A stretch of 64,000 nucleotides of DNA from contig JACBWW010000022.1 of the NCBI GenBank assembly GCA_020086605.1, positions 4,888,512 through 4,952,511 on the forward strand, read 5' to 3'. A program made the translations under genes and the position numbers. The first letter of the stretch is position 1, and each line of letters starts with the position of its first letter. This DNA comes from Lanius collurio. Lineage: Eukaryota; Chordata; Aves; Passeriformes; Laniidae. Below are positions 12,801 to 24,800 of this stretch, piece by piece. The notes under the pieces were generated by a model, which was not told the DNA's origin, searched no databases, and saw only the letters and a list, made by a program, of their open reading frames with translations.

Positions 12801-15800
12801 TAAGTGTTTTCTTTCCAGTGACAGAGTTCATCTTCCTTGTGATTTCAAAAATGACTCCTGTTCGTAACAGTGTAATGCACTACTAAAGCAGAAAGGAGTA
12901 GCATGAAACCGAAACTAAGAATGCATTTGTGACCAATTCTCTCTAATATGTAAATGCCTGAAAGCTCAGCATGTGTTATTCTCCTGTCAGCATAGGAAAC
13001 TGGGTGCAGTGTGCTGGGCTTTCTGTCCTGACATGACAAGGGCAACAGTGCGTGCTCGAGCTTGCCTGTGAGAGCAGCTCTTGGCTTCTGTGCTTATCCT
13101 GGAATCCAGTAAGCAATTAGTAACTGCTGAGAGATCACTGGCATCTAATTTGGAAGTTTGTAGTAAGATCAGAAATGTCCTGCAGCAGTGTGTGATTTGA
13201 GGGGGAGGGAAGAGGAAGCTTGGTAAAATGCAAAATGGTGGGTAGTGAACAAATGCACTGTGTTTGGCATAAGTGGAAAAGCACAGGAAACTTGCTGCAG
13301 TACCTGGCTGTGTTTAAAGGCTCAGGGTACAGACATCACACAGAATGCCCCAGTCTCTGTGGCAGAAAATGATGCTTTAGGTCGAACTTTAATATTTCAG
13401 ATTTGAAGGTTCACCTTAATTGCAACACTTTGTAGTCAAAATAACAACTAAACTATTTTTTTTTAGAAAATTACCAGTAAACAAATAAAAGCACACACCC
13501 TCTGCAGTTCTTGAAAAGTACTGAGGAAGTTTTTATTCTTCCTTCTTTAGAAGCTGCATCCAGTACTTTTCATATCTTGGATACATTACCTTCATACAAA
13601 CCTATGTTCAGCATTAAGGAGAGGTGGATGGGACAGTGGTTCCCTTGCTCTCTGTCGTTAGTCAGTGGTGCTGCACATTGCCAGTTTCCATTCTGGAACT
13701 GTGCTTTTCCCAGCCCTGAGCTAATGGATTGTAGGAAAGTGTCTAACCCCTCTGTGCCAAAGCAAAGCCAGAAAAGCATGGGAAGATGAACAATGAGAAT
13801 GTAGAACTTTTAGAAATTCTGTTTTATGAACTCTTTCCAGTCTCTTGTTGAAAAATTATATGGAAAGAAATTACTCATAACTTATGTGGAAATACATGAT
13901 TTGGGATACTGAGTGAAATAACATTTAAGGGAAAGTGTTAGTAGGTACAGAAAAATACTGGCTGCTCTCCTCAGAAGTGTGTTGGTGTTGTTGCTGTGTT
14001 TTCTTTTCCTCAGATTGTGTCAGTCAGTAAAGGCAGACTTTCAGAATTGTCCTCAGAGTTAAGAAAAACCTTCCCCAGCCTTCTTTTCCCGGACTTTGTA
14101 ACTGTCTCCTCCCCTCCTTGTACATTTCTAGCACAAAGCAGTCCTCACTCGTGTTTTGTTCATGAGTTTTCCCTGCAGTTCTCACAACCTGTCTCTCTTG
14201 TGAGTCATCAGATCTCCTTTGATCACATTTCTTCTTGTTTCGTTTATCTCCCTGCTTATTTCAATTTAATTTTATACTGATACTATCTCATTATGGGAAG
14301 TGGTTTTTTAGCATGCTTGCTATGAATGATGTACTGTAGTAAAAGATTGCAATATAATTTTAAGTACTGGCAGGATTTTTCATTTGACTGCCAAAGCAGG
14401 AGATGTCTGAAAAGCAGAAATGTCAGCAGTGGCCATTGAAATGTAAATGAAATGCTTAATGTGACCTTTCTGTGAGTGTTTGGGTCTCTTGTTCTTTCTC
14501 CCGTTCTCAGCCGTGTGCACATCACTGAAGCAACATTAAATCACCTAGGCAAAGCTTATGAAGTAGAAGAAGGGAATGGACACCTGAGGGATCCTTACCT
14601 TGAATCCATGAATATCAAAACTTACTTAGTGGTCGATCCAAGGGTATGTACATGTTTTTTAAACACATATATATTTGTTCAAGTATATATGCAGATTATA
14701 AGGTTTCTGTGGTGCATATAGTTTTTCATTCAGGAACAGAATTAAAGTGTGGTGTGAGTCACCTGAGAAGCTTGGATTTGGGAGTTCAGATCTGAAAGGA
14801 CATCCTGCTTTTTTATGACATGCCTATTACAATGAAGGTAGTAAGTGTTATGCTGAAACCTCTTATGTGACCCACTTAGGGTAAAAACATGTATTTGACT
14901 ATGTATTTGTGTGAAGTGTCTCAAAAACCCAGTTCAAAAGGTGAGGATGAAGGAATGAAAGAATACCTGTTCTGTCTGGCCACTTTCAGCTAAAACCTTC
15001 CCTGTAAAATAGCATCAGACATCTTCCTCACTACCTGAAAAGTAAGATTCACCTTCTTTTCAGGATGTGAAGTTAGGAACTCTGGGTTGCTCCTTTAGAG
15101 CCTGGTAACTACAAACACCTGGAGTGTTGCTATTTTGAATTGGGTTGTGGTTGATGAGTAAAATGTTTCAAATGAAAAAAAGAATGCACATGAGAAACTT
15201 CTTTCCTTCCTGATCTTTACAGGAAGGAACAGCATAGAGCCACTTTTAATTAGCAAGAAATCAATCAATCAGTCAGTCATTTTTCAATACTGCAATGCTC
15301 CCCCAGCTGCTCATACACATACTGCACAGCACATAATATCAGAATAAGGACCTATGTCCATCAAAATGGTCTTTGCTCCCTTGAAGATACTTGTGAAATG
15401 TTAGAGAATTACCAGTTGTCTCAGTTTGTTCTGTAGTTTTAGCTTCCCTGTAGCTCTGCCAGGGTATTGCTGTACACCCCATCTGTACTGCCTGACTCAG
15501 CACCTGTGACACAGGGATATAATCTCATGTGGAGTCTGTAATTTGTGGGATCTTCTAAACACTGTTTGATACACCCTAGCTCAGGTATTTGGAACCTTTT
15601 TCCCCTGCTGTAGTGCTGACTGCAGGGAAACTGTATCTGTTCATAAGATCCTGTGAGTCCTTGCATCACTGTAAATAAACCTGGAAGTTTGACTGGAGCA
15701 GTGTTGTAAGCGAAGGCTCATAAAGGCAGCTGAAGCAATTCATTGTGTTTGCTGTAACTTGCTTTAGCCCACATTAATTAAATGAGATAAAGGAATTGAG

Positions 15801-18800
15801 GTTGGCTGACATGTTGCTGGTGTGTTCAGAGTCCTACTAAACAGTGAGATTTTATAGTCTTAAACTACTCAATACACAGAGCTTCAGGTTTTTTGTAATT
15901 TGTCTGAATTTCTGTTTTCTGCATGAGTGTGTTTTCTCTCTGTTAGTCCAAACAATGCCTGTCAAACAACCATCTCCCCAAAACTCGCGTTAACGACGGG
16001 CTGAAGATGCGCGCGTCCGTGCGGATGACGCGGTACTTGGAGTCCTGGGGAGCGGCCCGCCCCTTCGCCCACCTCAACCACAGGGAGAGCGTCAGCAGCG
16101 ACTCTTCCAGTTCCCAGGGCAGGCGGAGGAAGGTGAGGCCTCGAGTGGTCAGTGGTAACCTGCAATTACAAACTGCTCCTGGTGTCCACGGTGTGAAACT
16201 CAAACCTGATGTGATTTTTGTGGCTGAATTTCTGCTCGTACCCTTGGTGTTCAGTGTGCACACAGAGCTGAGAGGGTATCTGTGCAACATCTCTTTCTCT
16301 CTGGACTGAACCATATTCAGACTGCTAATCTCTCTAGCATACTATAATCATAGTATATCTTCAAAGCAAAACTATCTGTTTTTCCTGTCATTTTTCCATC
16401 TTGCGATCCTGCCTGCTACATGTGGCTTTGTAAGTAAAAGATACATGCACTCAATACTTACTTGAAATGTATAGAAAATAAATAGGCCCTCCACATGCTC
16501 TCCCTGCAACTGGATTTTATCAGTATTTTTAAGATCAAGAATTCTCAAGGTTTTTAAAATTTCAAAATACAAAAAAACTAATTTTTCCTTCCATCTGCCC
16601 TTCCTGAAAGCTGGATGTAGAAGATGTGCATGCTTTTAGGTGTGGTTCTGGAGCCACAGCTGTAGTAAATTTTAATTTAAGTGTCCATCCATCCATTCAA
16701 GCGTGGAAGTGGTTTCCAGTCTGCTTGCCTCTGCTGGTGCTTGCTTAGTTATTTTGGTGTGTAGAGAAAAATTGGAGGGAAGATCTGTTTATTTATTTTC
16801 TAACAATCTTTTTTGTCAGAAAACACTTCTCATTTGATAAAGCAGAAAACATTGCTGGAAGGGGTTGATTTTCATAAGCTTTTCTATTTGAGAAACATTC
16901 TTGATTTTTTAAAATTTGTGAATAAAAATGGTTTTGGCAGTTTCTTGATGTTTGTTTTCCACAATTGTTTGCTATTCAAAGAGTGTGTAGCTTATTCTTA
17001 ATTCCTATTTTATTTAGGAAATACCTTTGTGTTCTACTGGGCGCCAGAGAACTTCTGATAGGTTTGTCAAGTACCTTATTTTCTTTTTTTTGTGCTCGTG
17101 TGCTCCTCTTGCAGGTCAGCGTGCTGTAAGCATGTGATCATTTGGTTGATTAATCACTGTGTGTATGGTAGTCCTGCCTTAGAAAGGTTAAGCTAAATCT
17201 TTGGCCTTTAGAAGATTTCTCAGCTTATGTTTGTTACTGTTAGCAGCCTCTAAAAGGAGTTCCCCCCTTTTGTCTTATTGGCCCCTCAGTCGTTCAGATT
17301 CCATTTTGCTTGCTGCAGGGTGAAAGGGAATTGGGAAGGGGGAGCCCTAAAGAGCTGTGGGAAGATTTGGGTTTGGTTAGCATTATTAATGTTTGCCATT
17401 ACAATGTAATAAAGAATTGGCACTTACAAGGCTACCTGTAGCATTGAGTTAAATAAGGAGCTGATTTTCACTTGTGGAACATTCCCTCAGATTGTCAAAA
17501 TGCTGTATTGAGAAGTGCATTATTTGGGTAACTAGAGAAATGCTTAGTAGAGTGCTCATGGGTGTATGCTTTAATCAATCCAGCGCATTCTGCTTTGACT
17601 TTTCCCTGGAAGCTTGCCCCACTGTGTGCTGAGAAAGTGATCTCTGTACCCATTACTTGTTTCTGAGTAGCATTTGTCACACAGACTTCATTTCATCCTC
17701 AGAAATTCATCTCAGAAGGGAAGGATAGAGGAAGATATTTATGATGAAATGATGTCAACCATTGAAGGCCTCAGTTCAACTAAGTATGCAGTACTTTATT
17801 TTTTTCTTCATCTTTTCTTTGAGATTAACCTGCATTATCAATTTAAAACTAGATCTAAAATTTACTTTTGCAAAATGAAAAATTATCAGGATTTTTGCCT
17901 TGCCTTTTTTTGGTTTTTGTTTTTTGCTTAGTTTCTTTTTGGATTTCATTTGAATATGAGAATATTACTGCATTATTATAGCAAGAAGTCAGTCTTGCTG
18001 TTCATTGTGGTGTGGCACTATGAATTAGGAAAATCATTGCTTTGTCTCTTATGAGTGTCCCAAAGTAATGAGCTGAAATGCAGTGTAGGATAGGATAGGA
18101 AGTTAATGTTCATGCTTTCTTTAGTAAAATAAGAAGTGGGGTGTTGTCCTGAACAAAAAACTACGTATAAAGTCAAAATAGAGTTTTGTGGGTAATAAAG
18201 GTGCTTTAGTGTCTGGCCCACTAAGGCAAATGGTCTGTCAGGTGCAGGTAATTCCTTTGGCAGTACATTTGCATTTAAAAGCAGACAAGCACAGGCAGTG
18301 GTGGTGTTTTGGTCTTTTTTTGTTTTGTTTTAATTTAAAATACAATATTTAAATTCCTAATAATGTAAAACATGGAATTTGAGAATAAAACCTCTTTCTT
18401 TCCTCTAAATTCTAGGAAGGCTGTACCTCAGGTATTCCTAATAGGGATCTGATACTGTGTAGGGAAAGTTTTCGGAGGCTGGGAGCCCTCTCTAACATCT
18501 GCTGTTTTACTTTCCTATTTGTAAGCCTTCAGGAGGGTTTGGAGTTACTTTTTTGTGTAGCTGGCAGATGCTGCTGGCTGTGAGTGCTGTGGATCTGCCT
18601 GTCAGATGTATAAAAACATAACCACTGCTTTGTTGTGCTGTGAAACGTAAAGACCTTGCAGAAGCATCAAATGTGTGTTGAGAGTGGCACTCCCAGCCCA
18701 TGAGCTGTGGGGTCTCAACTGCAGCAATGATTTTGTGTCCTGTCCTTGGCCTTTGTGTCCTTGTCCCTGGCTCCTTGTAACCCCTTGTCTCTCTCTGGCT

Positions 18801-21800
18801 GCAGTCCCTGGTGTGGCAAATCAGATGACTTCTGTGGATTCTCCCTGATCTTTGCAGAACCTGGTCTTGAAAAAGAGGTTGGTAAGAGCAAAATAATCCT
18901 TTGTAGTCTTTGATTTGCCCTTCAGAGCAGCATAAGACTATGTTTGAAGTTTTTCATTTTGAAACTGGTTTCTGGAGGTGACTACACATCCTAAGAGGTT
19001 TTTGGTAACTAATGGAAAGCAGATCTCATGAGCCGTTTGAACTGGCCATTCTTCCAGGAGAATGTAAATTCTGAGAGTAAATGAGATTGTCTCTAATCTG
19101 TGATCAAATTCTTGCCATAAGGGAGTTAGTGGGAGTTTGTCAATTTTTCTCTATAAACTAGTTCCCTCAAAAGTAAGGCGATTTAAAGAAGGGGAAAAAA
19201 AAAGGATTTCTGCTTCCATAATGAAATTACTTTGTTTTCTGTGGCTGTTTCATTGTAGATATAATACTGTATAATGCTGGTATTTGTTAGGTGCAGTGTA
19301 CTTTTTCTGTTTGGATAACTGCTATTTAATGTACTGTGCTGTGGATGTAGTTACTGGTGTGGGTCTGTACACACACTTTAGGTTTACTTCTGTGTATGTC
19401 CTTTTTTGATAAGCATTTTAACCACGGGCATCTATGGAGTGCTGATTTACATACTGCCTGGATTCCCCTCTAGGTTGGAAATTATCCTTTAGACTGGGGT
19501 GTTTTTCTTGGAAGATGTTCAAGTTATTTTTTTTTTGTGGTGGTGGTTTTCTTTTGTTCTCTTTTAGTTCTGGATGTATTTTTAATAATACAGTATAAAC
19601 TTGTATATATATGTCATCACAAAAATATAATAAAATTAAGAAAGAACACTCCTGAGATGACCCTAATGCTTTATTCCTTCTGTCTTTCAGTATCGCACCA
19701 TTCCTATTCTAAAACTCAAGAGTTACTTCGCCTGTGCCAGTTTCGTGTTCCTCTGTATATTTGTGATCCAGATGTTTATCATGCCAAAGTAAGTGCTGGT
19801 ATTTTAATTATTTGTAATTCAAATTAACCAACAGGTAAAGCGAACCTCATGTGCATGGAACCTTTTGGAATTCCTGAAGGGTTGAATTTTAAGAAACATA
19901 GATTAATTTACTCCGTGATAAAGGAGTGTATTCATGTTGTTGGCATAAAATTCTAGATAACAGTATGGAAATAAAATAGAAATATTTCTTTATAGTACAG
20001 ACAGGGAGATAGTAAGTGAGAAATACTATTTTATAACAACAGTTTTTCTGTGAGGACATTGAGCAGTAGGAAAATGGGATTTAGCTGGTTAAACTGTGCT
20101 CAGTGATCCTTTTCTGTAGAGCTCCAAAGAGCTACTTTGAGCTGCTTCTCACACCTGTGACAAAACAGATAATGGATAATTCTGAAATTTATGGCACGTT
20201 TGTTTTTTGTGGCTGTTGCAGTGCAGTTTCCATGTGGTTTATGCACAGGGCAGTGGCTCAGGCCATCAGGAGCAGAATCTCTGAAAACAGTGATTGTGTA
20301 ACAGAGCAACCATAACCTGTATGATGTTGTAGTCATTCAGTGCTGTTTGAAGAAAAATCATATTTAAACTTAGTTTGTTTAGTACTTTCTTCTTCTGTTT
20401 AGGACAGCAAAACTGGGAATCTCCTTTGGAGTTGTTGCAGTCATCATTGTGCTCATTTTGTTTGTGTGTTTTGCTGAGAAATGCCTGGTAAGTTTACTTT
20501 TAAAACACTTCCAGTTTTCAAAAGTGGATGGATATATTTGAGCAACTTGATCTATCTTTTAGGCTGATGAAATTTTAGTAATTTCAATAGGAGATACAGG
20601 AGCCTTGAACCTCAGGTTACCAGAAGATTCCATTGCCTGAAACAGATTTTCATGTCTGAAAATTCTCACAGGAATTCAGAATTATTTGGGTGCAAGAATA
20701 GATGGGTAGGAGGGAGGAGGTAGGGTTGATTTTCTTAAAATGTATTTTTTGGTTGGTCATTAATAGTAATTCTGGTTGTAAATACTGTTAATTTCTGTGC
20801 TGGAAACAATATTGAAACAAGTTGGAAGGGAAGATCCGTTTTCATAATAATTTATGAAGTGTAATGAAAATTACAAACAAATGAATAATTTATTGGCAAC
20901 AATTTCATTGCTGTTAGAATTCCAAATTCACCATTACATCAGTTAGGACACTTTGCACTCGTAGTTGCTTTTTCATTGCATTATTAAACTCATGAAATTA
21001 CTGTTTAAAAAGATACAGTGACAGAGAGGGCCCCTAGTGATGGAGAGTTCAGTGATACAAAGTAAGAAAAGAAAATCTCAATTCAAGAGAACTGCCTGGG
21101 GGCAGGGTGGGGAGAGGGAAGGGATTCTAGAATGTTCCTTGCACTCATCAAACCTGCACTGCACCAGAGGGAGGGCGAGAGGGAATTCTGAGGTGCTGCT
21201 GAGGACAGGCAGCACCCCTGCTCTGCAGCCTCCCAGGGTGGGGATGGGGCTCTCCCAGGAGAGAAATGGGCTCTGTGTAAAGAGGAAAGAAAAAATAAGA
21301 GAAAATTGCACTCGGGACATGGGATAAGGATTTATGATTCATTTAATAGCATGGTTAGACAGTTATATGGATTTTATGTATATATGGTGTGTATATATAT
21401 ATATATGTATGTATATATGTATATATATATATGGATTTTTGCATATATGTCTGTAGAGAGGTGTGTATATACATTCATGTGTTTTTTCTACATGTGTAGA
21501 AACACACGGAGAAAACAGAAAATTCCAAGACTGCAGTTGCATCAGACTTGAGTTTTATGCTGGGAATGTTTTGGTGCAGCATCACAGAGTAATGCTTGCA
21601 GGCATTAAAATGATGTGCTTTACTGGGTGTTTTTCTCTATAGCAACAATTGGAGGATACAGGGATGGCAAGAATGCCTATGGTTGGTTTTGATTTAGTAG
21701 TCTGAAAATGTAGTTCCAAATATAACATTCTAGTTCTATAACTAAAAAAATACACATTTTTTTACTGCATTTTTATTAACTTTTCTCTAGAACTTTCAAA

Positions 21801-24800
21801 CAGGTAATTATTCTGTATTTTTAAAGTACAAATTCAGAAAATTTTAGCAGCCAATCCCACTGAAGAAAGGAAGCATTGTTTCTATTTTCAGGTGGGGAAA
21901 GGTATTAAACATTGATTCTGAATGATGAGATTCGAAGTTCTAAATTAGAATTCCAGTGAAGGATCTTGACACTCTCCTGTAGAAAAAAGGTCAACTTTAT
22001 ATTTAGAAATATTTCTTTCCCTGTATCAAACTGTTGTCTCTGTTACTGAAATGAATTAATTTTGTTTACAGAAGTGCTGCTCAGATCAGTGGCCTTTCCT
22101 GCGCCGTCTGTGTGCTGTGTCAGAAAAGGTGGAAACAATGCCTTTGCTTAGGCTTCCTTTAGCAGTCATCACTATAGCTGCCTTGCTGATTATAGCCATT
22201 TTTAATTTGGTAAGTAATCACATTAATTGATGAACTTAATGTAACATGCCCAGTTTAAGTACCTTCCTGTATTATTTTCATCAAGTACCAGTTTTTGCTG
22301 CTTTTCCTGACGCCTGATTTGAAATGAGTTGATTTCCACAGGTACAGTGCATGATGTCAAGTAAAAGCATTCAAAGTAAAAGCTCCCAGTTTGTAGAACT
22401 GAAAGTACACGTGATATATTTCAGTTCTAGTTTACACCAGCTTTTCTTGTTTTCAAGATGGCACTTACAAAAACTCTTGATTGTAACCCTCATCACTAAG
22501 GTGGTGTTCCTTTTTTAATGTGGCTTTAAAGGTTTGGCTGTGGCAGGCAGCACTTCAAGCAATTCACTGTGGTATTTGCACTCACTTGCAGTAATGTGGA
22601 TGAGGGAGGGCTCTTTTAAAAGCAAAGGCTTTGAGGGTAGTTACTGCTGGAGTAAGATGGAAATGGCATCTGTTTATAAATTTAGTTTGAATATTGTATT
22701 GCACCTGGGGTATGTACATTTGAATTACTGTGCTGTGTTTGAACAAGCTCTGTGTGTTAACAGTTCCACCTAACTGATAGTTAACTACTAAAACTGATGT
22801 CCTCCTGATTGTGTTTGTTTGCCTTGCCATTCTTCCGATTCCACAGAAAGCAATTCTGAAAGCAATACTGCAGAAAATGCTTAATTTTCTTTTGTAGGGT
22901 GTTTTTTCTGCTGCCTTAGGTCCTTGAATTGACTCACAGTGGTGTCATGTGAACACCACCAGAGACAGCTTGAAAGAAAACAGGAACAGCAGCTGTGAAA
23001 CTGGGGGGTGAGACAAAACCACATGTTTGTGCCAGATAACTGTTAGATTAACATAGCCATAATGTAAAACTTTTACATTTACAGTTAGAAAATAAGTAAA
23101 TTTTAACCTTCTTGCAGCTTGTGTGTGCAGATATGTTTAATACAACTACATGGGATGCCACTGTATTTCAGCATTTATTCAGTAGCACTGAAAAGACAAC
23201 CAGATCAGCACTCTGTTTAATACATGGAGAAAAAAAATCAGTGACTATCTGCTAGCACATTTGTATGGTGGTTTTGTTGATGTGTTTTGTTTTGTGTTTT
23301 TTTTTCCTCTTCTCCAATAAATCAAGACTACTGAAAAGAACAAACCTGCCAACTTTACTGGATCAAATGACCTGTGTGCTACCACAAATGTGAGTAGAGT
23401 ACCATCTTAATTTCTAGGATTAAAATGAAATGAGTCTTGGATGGTGGGTATAGAATCATAGAATGTACTGGGTCAGAAGGGACCCACAAGGATCATTAAA
23501 GTCTTAACTCCTATCACATAAATGGATGGCAACATTTTGATATATTTTCCTTTTATTTATAAAGTTCATTTTTTTTTAATTGTTGAACAAAAAGACTTGC
23601 TCATGACACAAAGCAGTTTTAAAGGTTATTTTCTCATGTTACATGTGGCTTTCCTGTGCATCCTGTAGGGATTTGCAGAAGTCTGGAGTACTCACGTATA
23701 AAATTGAAGTTTTGGTTTATTTTGGTCTCTCAGCATTATTTGAAGGTGTTCTCTAGCATTTCTGTAAAGCTAAATTCAGCATAATACACAAATGCATACT
23801 ACCCTTATTATTTCTAAGGGTTTCACTTGTTATGTCTTTAATTCCAAAGTAGTATTCTGTTTTGAATTCATCCAAATATTTGGGGTGCTCCTTTGCCACC
23901 TGGCCACCCCTTTAGATGATGGACATATTTTTGAATGATGTGCAGTAGGTTGTGTGAGGAGCCTTTCATTCAGGTGCTTATGACAAATCATAAGTTACAC
24001 ATATGAAATGCACATTGTACTCATCTGGTAATTTTTTGTTCTTGCATGTTTGTAAATCAGACTTTTGGAAACACAACTCATTTCTGCATTGAGGAAACTG
24101 TAAGTAGTGAATGCATCTTACTTTGAAAACCCTGTCTTTGAATGTCATGTATATTACTGCCAAGTGGCAGGTTCTTGTTGCTCTATAAAAGGCAGCTTTT
24201 TTAGGTATCTGACAGCAGAAAAATTCTTTATGAAATCAAGATTATTCAGCTGCTGTTGTTGTGTTGAGTAAAGTATGGCTTTGCAGTTTTTTGAAATTTC
24301 AGACTTAAAAGTAGGCGGAAAGGAAAAAAAACCAGAAAACAGGGTGATGACAATGTTTGAGTGTTAATGATGAGAGCTGTACTTGCAAGTGTCCCAGTAA
24401 ATTTATAGAATGAAAGGGCTTAAGTGTCTGTCAGACTTCTGTTGGTGTTCTCTATATAGTGGTTCCTTTTTCAGAGGTTTGGCTTGAGGGAGAGTGTTTG
24501 TTTTCTTTTGGAGTTAGACTCAATGTCTTTAGGATGGCAGCATTAGTATCATGTGTTATATATGGGCTCTGATTAGGAGTTGCCTCATAAATTGTTCTGG
24601 TTTCATTCACTTCAGCAGAAATGTTAACTGTTTAGCCAAGAATCTCACAGTTCTGTGGTAGGTGTGTGTTATAGGTGGGAAAACTGTGCTTTGTGCATAA
24701 ACAGAAATGAATTCTTGAGGAGCAGAAGCTGAGGTAATTTTGGAGTTGCTTGTAGACTGCAGTATGCCAGCTCAGCACCTCACACCTGTGCCGAGGCTGC

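Noticed and set aside
16335..16360. Short palindrome (ATACTAT...ATAGTAT)
   Set aside because: Only 7-bp AT-rich arms; common by chance.
18882..18887. GTAAGA as the main donor of ADCY7 exon 13
   Set aside because: It gives a frameshift and premature stop; the in-frame GTTGGT 4 nt upstream is required for the conserved protein. Kept as a finding about alternative splicing.
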